Below the pieces are notes generated by a model. That model searched no databases and was not told where the DNA came from. It worked only from the letters and a program-made list of their open reading frames with translations. The translations under genes were made by a program, and so were the position numbers. Positions 23,905-31,164 of a stretch of DNA of 32,669 nucleotides are shown in pieces. The stretch is taken from NCBI GenBank assembly GCA_000802045.1, contig JUEF01000116.1, positions 1 to 32,669 on the forward strand, written 5' to 3'. Position 1 is the first letter of the stretch; the number at the start of each line of letters is the position of its first letter. The DNA is from Peptococcaceae bacterium BICA1-8 (GTDB taxonomy: Bacteria > Bacillota > Peptococcia > Peptococcales > BICA1-8).

Positions 23905-24714
23905 ATGAAAAAAATATGTTTTTTGACAGCTTTAATTTTAATTTCTGTATTAGTTTTAGCGGGGTGCTCTTTAGGAAAGAAGGAAGCAAATGAGGTAGGC
24001 AGCTTAAAGTTTGTGGCTAATGGTGAAGATTTTGCTAGAGAGGGTTTTGTTTCAAAGGATAATTGGCAGATTAGCTTTGACCATGTTTATGTAAACTTAG
24101 CGGATATTGTTGGCTATCAAGCTAATCCACCTTATGATGCCTATGAGGGTGGAAAAATAAAGTTTACAAGTGAAGTAAGCTTAGATAAAGTATATACTAT
24201 GGATATTGCCCAAGGTGATGAGCCTAGTGTTGTTGGAAAAGTAGAGAATGTTCCTGTAGGACATTATAATGCCATTTCATGGAATATGGTAAAAGGTAAT
24301 GAAGGACCTGCAAAAGGAAATGTGTTAGTATTAATAGGTAAAGCAGCAAAAGATAATAAAACTATAAATTTTAATATTAAATTTGATCAGGAATTACTTG
24401 TTAAAGCTGGTGAGTTTATAGGTGATGAAAGAAATGGTATTGTTCAAGAAGGCAAAGAAGCTGAGCTGGAAATGACCTTTCATTTGGATCATATTTTTGG
24501 AGATTTTGAAACGCCAGCAGATGATGACCTGAATCTTGGTGCGTTAGGCTTTGAGCCCTTTGCCAACATAGCAGATAATGGTCAGTTAGATATTGATAAC
24601 CAAGGCTTGAAGGCTAAGTTATCTACTAGTGACTATGGAAGGTTGACAGAATTACTGTTTTCATTGCCCCATGTAGGTGAAGGCCATTGTCATGTGGAAA
24701 AAATTCAAGGATAA
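23905..24714 (+). CDS. lipoprotein with histidine-rich C-terminus, probable metal-related
   Basis: A 269-residue exported protein with a lipoprotein signal (MKKICFLTALILISVLVLAG then Cys21 in LAGC). The mature part looks like an all-beta domain (SLKFVANGEDFAREGF ... DHVYVNLADIVGYQANPPYD, GKVENVPVGHYNAISWNMV), followed by an acidic segment TFHLDHIFGDFETPADDD. It ends with PHVGEGHCHVEK, where His256, His261, Cys262 and His263 could bind a metal. Strong AAGGAGG 8 bases before the ATG. It is the first gene before the nickel/cobalt importer. I recognise no characterised family with certainty; surface capture of metal for the importer is inferred from the tail and the position. Confidence 0.75.
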   Translation: MKKICFLTALILISVLVLAGCSLGKKEANEVGSLKFVANGEDFAREGFVSKDNWQISFDHVYVNLADIVGYQANPPYDAYEGGKIKFTSEVSLDKVYTMDIAQGDEPSVVGKVENVPVGHYNAISWNMVKGNEGPAKGNVLVLIGKAAKDNKTINFNIKFDQELLVKAGEFIGDERNGIVQEGKEAELEMTFHLDHIFGDFETPADDDLNLGALGFEPFANIADNGQLDIDNQGLKAKLSTSDYGRLTELLFSLPHVGEGHCHVEKIQG

Positions 24715-24736
24715 GATTTCACTACGTTAGATTAAG

Positions 24737-24788
24737 ATTCCGCTTCGCTAGAAAAGGGCTTTAGCGACAAAGTGGAGCGGAATACTTT
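24737..24788 (+). terminator. large hairpin after the lipoprotein gene
   Basis: Outer arms ATTCCGCT and AGCGGAAT enclose an inner TCGCTA/TAGCGA helix, followed by ACTTTT. The TTCGCTTCGCT-like core resembles sequences near 6298 and 32545. It may partly terminate or set the ratio of lipoprotein to transporter. Confidence 0.6.
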
Positions 24789-24827
24789 TATCTATTAGTC
24801 ACTAATTTCATGTGGGGTGATTTACTT

Positions 24828-25262
24828 ATGAAGAGGATAATAATATTAACGTTGTTTATAATAATTCTTTTTAGTCCTATAATTGCCCATGCCCATGGGG
24901 CTAAAATAGAGTATAATGCAAACATGTCTTATGAATTATTAGCTAAGTATGATAGTGGCGAACCTATGGCTAATGCTCAGATAATAGTGTATGCACCAGA
25001 TGACCCTGCGACTCCTTGGACTAAAGGGGCAGCTGATGAGAATGGCCGCTATAGTTTTGTTCCTGATTTCTCGAAAAAGGGAATGTGGACCATCCAAGCT
25101 AGGTACGCCGGCCATGGGGCAAATATAAATATAGAAATAGGTGAGGAAGCCTCCTTAGCAGGGAGTACAGGTTACACCTGGCTTCAAAAGCTTATTATGG
25201 CTGCATCAGTTGTTTGGGGAATGATAGGGACTGCTTTATTTTATACTAGGAGGAAGAATTAA
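24828..25262 (+). CDS. NikL-like accessory protein of the nickel/cobalt importer
   Basis: A 144-residue protein with a signal peptide cleaved at AHA|HGAKIEYN, so the mature protein would begin with histidine. A carboxypeptidase-regulatory/transthyretin-like beta domain follows (GEPMANAQIIVYAPDD, DENGRYSFVPD, GMWTIQARYAGHGANINIEI), then a C-terminal membrane helix (LIMAASVVWGMIGTALFY). Proteins of this plan (NikL, in the CbiN position) accompany Ni/Co ECF transporters. GGGGTGATTT precedes the ATG at 24828; an ATG at 24810 has no site. The stop overlaps the CbiM start by one base. The exact metal, Ni or Co, cannot be decided. Confidence 0.8.
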   Translation: MKRIIILTLFIIILFSPIIAHAHGAKIEYNANMSYELLAKYDSGEPMANAQIIVYAPDDPATPWTKGAADENGRYSFVPDFSKKGMWTIQARYAGHGANINIEIGEEASLAGSTGYTWLQKLIMAASVVWGMIGTALFYTRRKN

Positions 25263-25918
25263 TGCATGTTCCTGATGGTATTTTACCGGGGTCAGTAGTT
25301 ATTGCCGGATATGCAGTAACCGGAATGGCTGCATATATTTCATTGAAGAATATCAATAAAAAGGAAAATCCAAGGGAAGATATACCAAAGGCCTCCATAC
25401 TGACTGCTGCCTTTTTGGTTGCTTCTCTTATACATGTACCAATCCCCCCTGTTAGTGTTCATCTTGCACTAAATGGTATTATGGGGGTATTATTGGGTTA
25501 CTATGCTTTTCCGGCCATTATTATTTCTCTGTTTTTTCAGGCTGTTTTATTCGGGCATGGAGGCTTGACTACTTTAGGGATTAATTCGGTAATTTTAGGA
25601 TTGCCTGCTTTTATTAGCTTTTTTATATATAATAATAGTAAAAGCTTTGTTAAAGGTAATAGATTTAGGCTTGGTCTTGTAGGCTTTGTAGTAGGAGGGC
25701 TTGCGTTAGGCTTGAGTGTATTAATCTTTTTCTTGATTTTAGTAAATTTTATTCCTGCAAATATTGATGTAGTAGCAGAAAAGCAGGCTATTTACACCCT
25801 TAGTATAGCCCATATACCCCTGGTGATAATTGAGGGGATATTTACAGCATTTTTATTTATATATTTGAAAAAAGTCCAACCTAGACTTATGGGTTTAGAT
25901 GAAAAGGTGAGCAATTAA
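25262..25918 (+). CDS. cbiM: substrate-binding membrane component of a Ni/Co ECF transporter
   Basis: The 218-residue S component. The N-terminus MHVPDGILPG is diagnostic, since the free amino group and His2 coordinate the metal, so the ATG at 25262 must be the true start. About six helices follow, with the conserved SLIHVPIPPVSVHLALNGIM and VLFGHGGLTTLGIN segments. AGGAGG stands 7 bases upstream, inside the previous gene. No cbiN is present; the upstream NikL-like gene takes its place. The stop overlaps the following start (TAATG). Confidence 0.93.
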   Translation: MHVPDGILPGSVVIAGYAVTGMAAYISLKNINKKENPREDIPKASILTAAFLVASLIHVPIPPVSVHLALNGIMGVLLGYYAFPAIIISLFFQAVLFGHGGLTTLGINSVILGLPAFISFFIYNNSKSFVKGNRFRLGLVGFVVGGLALGLSVLIFFLILVNFIPANIDVVAEKQAIYTLSIAHIPLVIIEGIFTAFLFIYLKKVQPRLMGLDEKVSN

Positions 25919-26673
25919 TGTGGCTAGATAAATATTGCGATTTTGATACTGTTATTCATAATTGGGAGCCAAGGGTAAAAATTATTGGATTAATGACCTT
26001 GATATTTACCTTTGCATTTATAAGTACATTAAAGCTAATACCCTTTATTGTGGTAATTAGCTTAAGCGTCTATTTGCTCTCTGGGCTTCCTTTTTCATTT
26101 TTATTTTCTAGATTACGCATACCTGGTTTTTTCCTTATAATAATGCTAGTTTTATTAGTTTTTATTTCCAAGGGAACAGTGCTTTTTAAGCTTGGACCCC
26201 TTGCAGTAAAAGAGGAAGGCTTGCTTAGTAGCTTGTTAATTGGGGGAAGATTTTTAAGTATCTTAACTTTAATTATTGTGTTGTTTGGTACAAGTTCCTT
26301 TACAGAAAATATCAAGGCAATGAGGTCTTTAGGCTTACCTGTAATATTTGCAGACATGATGACATTTACTTATAGATATTTTTTTGAAATAAGTAAGGAT
26401 CTATCAAATATGTCCCATTCCATGAGTCTGAGAGGTTTTAAGCCTATGAATTATAAGGAACTTCCAACACTTGCTTCGATGACTGGTACGATCTTTGTAC
26501 GGAGCTTTGACCAGTCGGAGCGAGTTTTTTCTGCCATGACAATAAGAGGCTATGGCCAAGTGATGACCTTTAGGAACAATACTAAAATATATCCCAGGGA
26601 TATTGCCCTTTTACTTATCGCTCTAGCCTTTTCCTTAGCGTTAATTATTACCCAACTATACTTAAAGAACTAG
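25918..26673 (+). CDS. cbiQ: transmembrane T component of the Ni/Co ECF transporter
   Basis: A 251-residue energy-coupling T protein with about five helices and the coupling helices that contact the ATPase: MSHSMSLRGFKPMNYKEL and RVFSAMTIRGYG, each bearing the Ala/Ser-x-Arg-Gly type motif of the family. The opening DTVIHNWEPRVKIIGLM is the usual N-terminus. Start by one-base overlap with cbiM. It is followed by an AGTCACT repeat tract, then the ATPase. Confidence 0.93.
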   Translation: MWLDKYCDFDTVIHNWEPRVKIIGLMTLIFTFAFISTLKLIPFIVVISLSVYLLSGLPFSFLFSRLRIPGFFLIIMLVLLVFISKGTVLFKLGPLAVKEEGLLSSLLIGGRFLSILTLIIVLFGTSSFTENIKAMRSLGLPVIFADMMTFTYRYFFEISKDLSNMSHSMSLRGFKPMNYKELPTLASMTGTIFVRSFDQSERVFSAMTIRGYGQVMTFRNNTKIYPRDIALLLIALAFSLALIITQLYLKN

Positions 26674-26703
26674 TCACCAGTAACCAGTCACTAGTCACTA
26701 ATC
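26673..26703 (+). repeat. AGTCACT-type degenerate heptamer tract
   Basis: The tract reads AGTCACCAGTAACCAGTCAC and then TAGTCACTAATCC. Units of AGTCACT/AGTCACC are repeated four times between cbiQ and cbiO. A reverse-complement relative (AGTGACC units) lies after cbiO at 27451-27476, and a short AGTCACT is found near 24797. Confidence 0.7.
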
Positions 26704-26718
26704 CATCGGAGGCATATC

Positions 26719-27450
26719 ATGAAACGGCAAAATGAGATATTAAAAATAGCAAATCTATTCTATCAATATCCATGCGGTAGGAAAGTATTGGAAAACTTAA
26801 ATGAAACAGTTTTCTCAGGAGAAAGGATAGGTATTGTCGGTCCTAATGGTGCGGGAAAAACAACGCTTTTTTTAACAATTGCTGGAATTAAAAAGCCTAT
26901 CAGTGGAGAAATAATTTTGTTTAATAAAGCAGTTAAGCAAGGAGAATTTAGACCAGAATTAGGGATGGTTTTTCAAAATCAAGATGATCAATTGTTTTGC
27001 CCTTCCGTATATGATGATATCGCTTTTGGACCAAAAAACATGGGTTTATCCGATAAAGAAGTAGAAGAAAGAGTTAAAAAATCTTTAGCTATTTTAGATA
27101 TAAAGTTTTTAGAAGACCGCCCACCCCATCAATTATCTGGGGGGGAAAAAAGGTTGGTTGCACTTGCCGGAGTTTTGGCAATGGAGCCTAAATTAGTCAT
27201 TTATGATGAACCCACTTCAAACCTTGATGTTCGTTATAGAAGAAAGCTTATAAATTTTCTAAGAGAAACACAGCAAGAAGCTATGTTAATAGCTTCCCAT
27301 GATTTGGAGTTCATTTTAGAAACATGCAACAGAATAATTGTACTAGATAATGGAACTATCATAGAAACTGGAAAACCCTCGGAAATTCTTGCAAATAAGG
27401 AACTAATGGAAAAGCATGGATTGGAAGTCCCGTACTCACTGTTAAAATAA
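26719..27450 (+). CDS. cbiO: ATPase of the Ni/Co ECF transporter
   Basis: A 243-residue ABC ATPase. Walker A GPNGAGKTT (about 40-48), Q-loop VFQNQDDQLF followed by SVYDDIAFGP (typical of ECF ATPases), signature LSGGEKRL, Walker B LVIYDEPTSNLD and switch histidine ASHDLEF are all present, so it should be active. CGGAGG lies 7 bases before the ATG. It probably works with the preceding CbiQ and CbiM, although the repeat tract separates it by 45 bases. Only one ATPase gene is present, giving a homodimer. Confidence 0.93.
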   Translation: MKRQNEILKIANLFYQYPCGRKVLENLNETVFSGERIGIVGPNGAGKTTLFLTIAGIKKPISGEIILFNKAVKQGEFRPELGMVFQNQDDQLFCPSVYDDIAFGPKNMGLSDKEVEERVKKSLAILDIKFLEDRPPHQLSGGEKRLVALAGVLAMEPKLVIYDEPTSNLDVRYRRKLINFLRETQQEAMLIASHDLEFILETCNRIIVLDNGTIIETGKPSEILANKELMEKHGLEVPYSLLK

Positions 27451-27523
27451 TAGTGACCAGTGACCAGTGCAAGTGACCCTAAAGCTGTTAGTCAATAGAC
27501 GATAGACGATAAGCCATAGACGA
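27451..27523. repeat. AGTGACC and AGACGAT heptamer tracts
   Basis: Just after cbiO comes AGTGACCAGTGACCAGTG (the reverse-complement type of the tract before the gene). Then AGACGATAGACGATA and a third AGACGAT follow at about 27496-27523. These fill the whole gap between the convergent genes; no clear terminator is seen. Confidence 0.65.
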
Positions 27524-28174
27524 TTATACATTATTAAAATATGGTCCTATATCATCCTCTGCATAAGCTTTTAGGGTGCCGGCTAAGACATTTCTTAGAA
27601 GTGCTGTTTCTACCTCCTTGGGAAGCCGAAAATGAACTATATGACCCTTCATGTGCTCTACTGCTGATATAGCCTGCTTTACAGCCTCACCATTAATATG
27701 ATGAACTATATCAGTGTCCATAAAATAAAGCTTTCCCCAGTCTCTTAGTATATCAGCGACCTGCTCTTTATTTTCCCCTTCTAAAAAGAGAACTAGAGGC
27801 TCAAGCTCTAATTCTTTATAGTGGCCTACTATTTTCGCTTGGACTAAATTAACCCGTTTATTATACCTCTTAAAGGTAAAAAAGCCTTCATTAGGCAAGG
27901 CTGTAGCCATGTTGACTACTGTTGCTCCTGGCTTTAATTCTTTGATGTGTTCCTCCAGAAAGCCTCTAACTCCGTCAGCACTAATAACCATAAATAAATA
28001 ATCAGTATCAAATAGATCATCGAAGCTAGCAAGCCTAATAGATAAGTTAAACTCATTTTTTAGGACCTCAATTTTATCCTCATTGCGGTCATATACTAGT
28101 AGCTCCCCTTTGGAGGCCAGGTATTTTATTACTGAACTGCCCATCCTTCCTGCGCCTAAAACTAGTGTTTTCAT
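27524..28174 (-). CDS. NAD(P)-binding protein, F420-type oxidoreductase/P5C-reductase-like
   Basis: A 216-residue protein with an N-terminal Rossmann fold: MKTLVLGAGRMGSSVIKYL (GxGxMGxxV), LLVYDRNEDKIEVL, then VISADGVRGFLEEHI and GATVVNMATALP, as in pyrroline-5-carboxylate reductase, F420-dependent NADP oxidoreductase and prephenate dehydrogenase relatives. The C-terminal part is mostly helical (GEAVKQAISAVEHMKGHI). Substrate unknown. The start at 28174 has GAGGAGG 6 bases upstream on the minus strand; an upstream frame to 28219 runs through a GC-rich palindrome and is not used. It diverges from the GntR-type gene. Confidence 0.82.
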   Translation of the reverse strand: MKTLVLGAGRMGSSVIKYLASKGELLVYDRNEDKIEVLKNEFNLSIRLASFDDLFDTDYLFMVISADGVRGFLEEHIKELKPGATVVNMATALPNEGFFTFKRYNKRVNLVQAKIVGHYKELELEPLVLFLEGENKEQVADILRDWGKLYFMDTDIVHHINGEAVKQAISAVEHMKGHIVHFRLPKEVETALLRNVLAGTLKAYAEDDIGPYFNNV

Positions 28175-28203
28175 GAATGCCTCCTCGCGAACCACAAATT
28201 TGT

Positions 28204-28228
28204 TGGGGCGGGTTTCCATGCCCGCCCG
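28204..28228. repeat. GC-rich palindrome (GGGCGGG/CCCGCCC)
   Basis: GGGCGGG (28206-28212) and CCCGCCC (28221-28227) flank TTTCCATG, standing out in AT-rich DNA. It lies in the leader of the minus-strand gene, 30 bases before its start. Similar GC-rich palindromes are often dispersed mobile repeats; only one copy is seen here. Confidence 0.55.
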
Positions 28229-28302
28229 ATGCTGGCTATTTTCCTACGAATAGTTTTTGTACTATGTAATGAGAAATATACTAAAATAATTTTCTAATTA
28301 TG

Positions 28303-28355
28303 TTGACATCAAGGGGTGTCTCCGTATATACTGTGCATATATGGTATATACACTA
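28303..28355 (+). promoter_or_regulatory. promoter and double GTATATAC operator of the GntR-type gene
   Basis: TTGACA at 28303-28308 with TATATA (16-base spacer) or TATACT (18-base spacer) forms a good vegetative promoter. Two GTATATAC boxes (28324-28331 and 28344-28351) overlap the -10 and the start region, 12 bases apart. Each box is itself a palindrome. Their place suggests self-repression by the regulator encoded directly downstream. Confidence 0.65.
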
Positions 28356-28376
28356 TAGACAGCAGGGGAGATGCTT

Positions 28377-28754
28377 ATGAATATCATAATTTCAAATTCG
28401 TCGGCAGTGCCCTTATATGAGCAGATTGTGAGGCAAATTAAAACCCAGATAATAATGGGGGGGCTGGACCCGGGAGAGAGCTTACCTTCCATTAGGACTC
28501 TGGCTAAAGATCTGCATATCAGTGTGATTACAACTAAGAGGGCTTATGAAGAATTAGAAAAAGAAGGTTTTATTGAAACAGTAGCTGGTAAAGGCTCCTT
28601 TGTTGCGGGGCAGAATAAAGAACTGCTTAAGGAAAAAAGGCTGCGAATAGTGGAAGAAAAGCTTACAGAGGTTATTTTAGAAAGTAAAGGTTTAGGTATC
28701 GAGCTCCAAGAAATTCAAGAGATGCTGGAGCTTTTGTATGAGGAGGTAAATTGA
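28377..28754 (+). CDS. GntR-family regulator, YtrA subfamily
   Basis: A 125-residue repressor. The N-terminal winged helix is typical: PLYEQIVRQIKTQIIMGGLD, then PGESLPSIRTLAKDLHISV, TTKRAYEELEKEGFIETVAGKGSFVA. The short helical tail of about 45 residues, instead of a ligand domain, marks the YtrA group. The ATG at 28377 has GGGGAG 6 bases upstream; an ATG at 28371 touches that site. YtrA regulators normally control an adjacent ABC transporter; here the following ATPase and permease genes are broken, leaving the regulator intact. Confidence 0.92.
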   Translation: MNIIISNSSAVPLYEQIVRQIKTQIIMGGLDPGESLPSIRTLAKDLHISVITTKRAYEELEKEGFIETVAGKGSFVAGQNKELLKEKRLRIVEEKLTEVILESKGLGIELQEIQEMLELLYEEVN

Positions 28755-28761
28755 AGTGAAA

Positions 28762-28795
28762 GAATTGAAAATGAATAATGGAGAATTGAGAGTTA
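28762..28795 (+). repeat. AATGGAGAATTGAGAGTT intergenic repeat, copy 2
   Basis: GAATTGAAAATGAATAATGG is followed by AGAATTGAGAGTTA, nearly the string at 8171-8201. It lies between the GntR-type regulator and the broken ATPase gene. Confidence 0.65.
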
Positions 28796-28849
28796 AAAGC
28801 AGTCATGATTTTTTTAGCATTGAGCATCGCGAAAGGAAGGATAGTTAAG

Positions 28850-29715
28850 ATGGTCAACATCATTGAAGTAGAGAATCTGAGGAAGGAATATGGAGAGTTC
28901 ACATTAGATGATATCAGCTTTAAACTACCTAAAGGATATATCATGGGTTTGATTGGTCCCAATGGTGCCGGTAAAAGTACTATTATTAAGCTTATTATGA
29001 ATCTACTTAAAAAGGCTGACGGTAAAATTAATATTTTTTGCTTAGATAACCTGCAACATGAAGCAGAAGTCAAACAGAGAATTGGCTTTGTCTATGACGA
29101 AAACCATTTTTATGAAGAACTAACAGTGGAACAGATGAAGAAGATAATTGCACCTTTTTATAGTAGCTGGGATGAAAAATTATTTCAGAGATACATAAAG
29201 GAGTTTGAGATTAATCTTAAAAAGAAAATCAAAGAGCTCTCTAAAGGAATGAAGACTAAATTTTCTCTGGCAATTGCCCTCTCCCATAATGCGGAATTAA
29301 TTATTATGGATGAACCAACTTCTGGACTTGATCCTATTTTCCGCAATGAAATATTGGAGATACTGGGTGATTTACTCCAGGATGCAGTAAGGGTATAATA
29401 TTTTCTACCCATATCACCAGTGATTTAGATAAAATAGCAGATTACATCACATTTATAAATAGGGGCAAAGTAGTTTTTTCTAAGACTAAAGATGACATCC
29501 TTGATAACTATGCTGTCATTAAAGGCGCGAAAGAATTGATTGACAGGGACTTAAGATCTGAGTTTGTGGGAATACGGGAGAATAAATATGGCTTTGAAGC
29601 TTTGACTAATAATGTGCAGAAAATCAAAAGTATATTTGACAGGGAAGTTGTTATCGAGAAGGCAACCTTAGAGGATATCATGCTTTATACTGTAAGGGGG
29701 AATAAAAGTGCGTAG
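28850..29715 (+). pseudogene. ABC transporter ATPase (YtrB-like), frameshifted
   Basis: The first 182 residues are a good ABC ATPase: NIIEVENLRKEYGEFTLDDI, Walker A GPNGAGKST, FVYDENHFYEELT, signature LSKGMKTKFSLA and Walker B LIIMDEPTSGLD. The frame then stops at 29396-29398 (QDAVRV). The missing part continues in the -1 frame from about 29392: GIIFSTHITSDLDKIADYI, with the switch histidine, and on through DRDLRSEFVGIRENKYGFEA to a stop at 29713-29715. One base has apparently been lost near 29385-29391, removing the switch histidine and C-terminal region from the product. No canonical slippery site is visible. AAGGAAGG lies 9 bases before the ATG. Confidence 0.85.
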
Positions 29716-30045
29716 CTTGATTTATAAGGATTTACTCCTTCAGAAAAAAATGTTGCTCTTTGCTATCGGTTACGGAATTTTCCTTTATACCTAAAGCTGG
29801 GTAACAAATATAGTAGAGTAATTAACATGATCTTCTTTTTATTCCTATTCTTTATGCCCAGCTGGCTAACAGGATATTTAATGAATAATGTTGATAAAAG
29901 GGACCCGTTGAATCAGCAGATTATCGAGACAGTATTAGCAATACCAACTTGGATAATTGGCAGTACTCTATTAGCAATAACCTTGGTATTTGCTTTGTTT
30001 TCCTATATAATATCGGTGAGAATATATATGAACAAAGAATTTTAA
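29708..30045 (+). pseudogene. ABC-2 type permease, internally deleted
   Basis: A GTG at 29708 inside the end of the ATPase gene begins VRSLIYKDLLLQKKMLLFAI then GYGIFLYT and a stop, a typical ABC-2 permease N-terminus. After a frame change at about 29790 the sequence resumes LKLGNKYSRVINMIFF..., and the C-terminal half (PSWLTGYLMNNVDKRDPLNQ, then a hydrophobic helix and SVRIYMNKEF) follows to 30045. Such permeases usually have around 200 or more residues; here only about 28 plus 84 are left, so the middle is gone. The transporter of this operon is not functional as it stands. Confidence 0.8.
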
Positions 30046-30087
30046 AGATTTTATATTAGACTAAATAAAAAAAAGGAGCTTGAAAAA

Positions 30088-30957
30088 ATGTTTAAGAAAA
30101 CCAAACTACTCTATATGCTGCTTATTATTAGTTTTTTTGTTACTGCATGTGGAACAAAGGATTTAACCAAAGGTAAATCGGCTCAGGATATCATCGGAGC
30201 TGCATATGGAAAAATGGCAGAAATAGATAATTATGATATGAATCTGGAAATGCTGATGAAAATGCAGGTGCCTGATCAGGGCGAAATTGATATGACAATG
30301 ACAGGCAAGGCTACAATTTTCCAAAAACCTATGCTGATGAAAATGGTTATGGAAACTAATAATCCAGAGTCTGGTGAGCCATTAAGTATTGAACAGTATA
30401 TGGAGTCTACAGAAAATGGGATGAATATTTATCAAAATGTTGAGGGAAAGTGGTTTAAGATGAGTATCAATGACCCCGCTCTTGCTGAAATGATGAATAT
30501 GGACCCTGCCAAAAATTTGAGCTTATTTTTAGAGAACTTAAAAGAGGCTAAGATTTTAGGAGAAGAAAAAGTTGGAGAAAGAGAAACAGTAAAAATTGAA
30601 ATGATTGCTTCTAGTGAGATATATGATGAGATCATGAAACAGATGCCGGGAATGAATCTTGGTCAAGCAAATATGCCTTTTGGACCAGAAATATTAAGTA
30701 AAATGGGAGATATGAAATATATTATCTGGATTGATAAAGCAACCTTAGATATGCTAAAAACCTCTATGGATTTAACGGAAAATATTCAAAATATGGGCAA
30801 AGCAATAGTAGAACAGGGACAGTTTCCTAAGGAGATGGGAGAAGTTTTCTCAGGTATGGAAATGTCTGCTTCCTATGAGATTTATAACGTAAATAAAGCG
30901 GAGCAAGTAGTAATTCCTGATGAGGCAAAGAATGCCCAGGAAATGCCACTTCCTTGA
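30088..30957 (+). CDS. methionine-rich lipoprotein (DUF6612/LppX-LolA-like)
   Basis: A 289-residue lipoprotein: hydrophobic signal with Cys21 in VTACGTKD. The mature part begins KSAQDIIGAAYGKMAEIDNY and continues with paired strands (MTMTGKATIFQKPMLMKM, ENGMNIYQNVEGKWFKM, KYIIWIDKATLDMLKTSMD), the half-barrel pattern of LolA/LppX-type carriers and of DUF6612 proteins in Firmicutes. Methionine is strikingly frequent. It probably binds a hydrophobic ligand or lipid at the membrane surface. AAGGAG lies 8 bases before the ATG. It may once have been transcribed with the broken ABC genes upstream; the hexamer tract and terminator follow. Confidence 0.85.
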   Translation: MFKKTKLLYMLLIISFFVTACGTKDLTKGKSAQDIIGAAYGKMAEIDNYDMNLEMLMKMQVPDQGEIDMTMTGKATIFQKPMLMKMVMETNNPESGEPLSIEQYMESTENGMNIYQNVEGKWFKMSINDPALAEMMNMDPAKNLSLFLENLKEAKILGEEKVGERETVKIEMIASSEIYDEIMKQMPGMNLGQANMPFGPEILSKMGDMKYIIWIDKATLDMLKTSMDLTENIQNMGKAIVEQGQFPKEMGEVFSGMEMSASYEIYNVNKAEQVVIPDEAKNAQEMPLP

Positions 30958-31037
30958 GGCTTCGCCTCTAGGTTGAGGCTGAGGCTGAGTTAAGGTTGAG
31001 GTTGAGGTTGAGGTTGAGAATAAGAAAGAGAATAAGG
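30958..31037 (+). repeat. GGTTGA/GGTTAA hexamer tandem repeat, copy 1
   Basis: Starting with GCTTCGCCTCTAGG, the tract runs through GGCTGA and GGTTGA units (about eight, mostly hexamers), then AATAAGAAAGAGAATAAGG. A related block ends the next gene at 32545-32604. Confidence 0.75.
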
Positions 31038-31073
31038 AAGTCCCTTGGGTTTAAGCCCTTGGGACTTTTCTTT
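31038..31073 (+). terminator. intrinsic terminator after the lipoprotein gene
   Basis: AAGTCCC and GGGACTT, with an inner GGG/CCC pairing, are followed by TTCTTT. The 34-36 bases are identical to those at 32605-32640. Confidence 0.85.
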
Positions 31074-31164
31074 ATATCAATAAAAAATGATTTAAGCCAT
31101 TTTGAATGGAAAAGAATTTGAAAGGAAGACTATGATAAAAGAACTTAAAATCTTAGGAGGATTT

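Noticed and set aside
26673..27523. CRISPR-like array from the repeated heptamers
   Set aside because: Units are contiguous, very short and lack spacers; no cas genes are present.
29380..29400. Programmed -1 frameshift in the YtrB-like ATPase gene
   Set aside because: No X-XXY-YYZ slippery heptamer is visible at the shift, and the adjacent permease is also broken, which favours simple decay.
30958..31037. Telomere- or origin-like reading of the GGTTAA/GGTTGA tract
   Set aside because: Tracts are short, degenerate, internal and tied to terminators; no DnaA boxes or replication genes are nearby.
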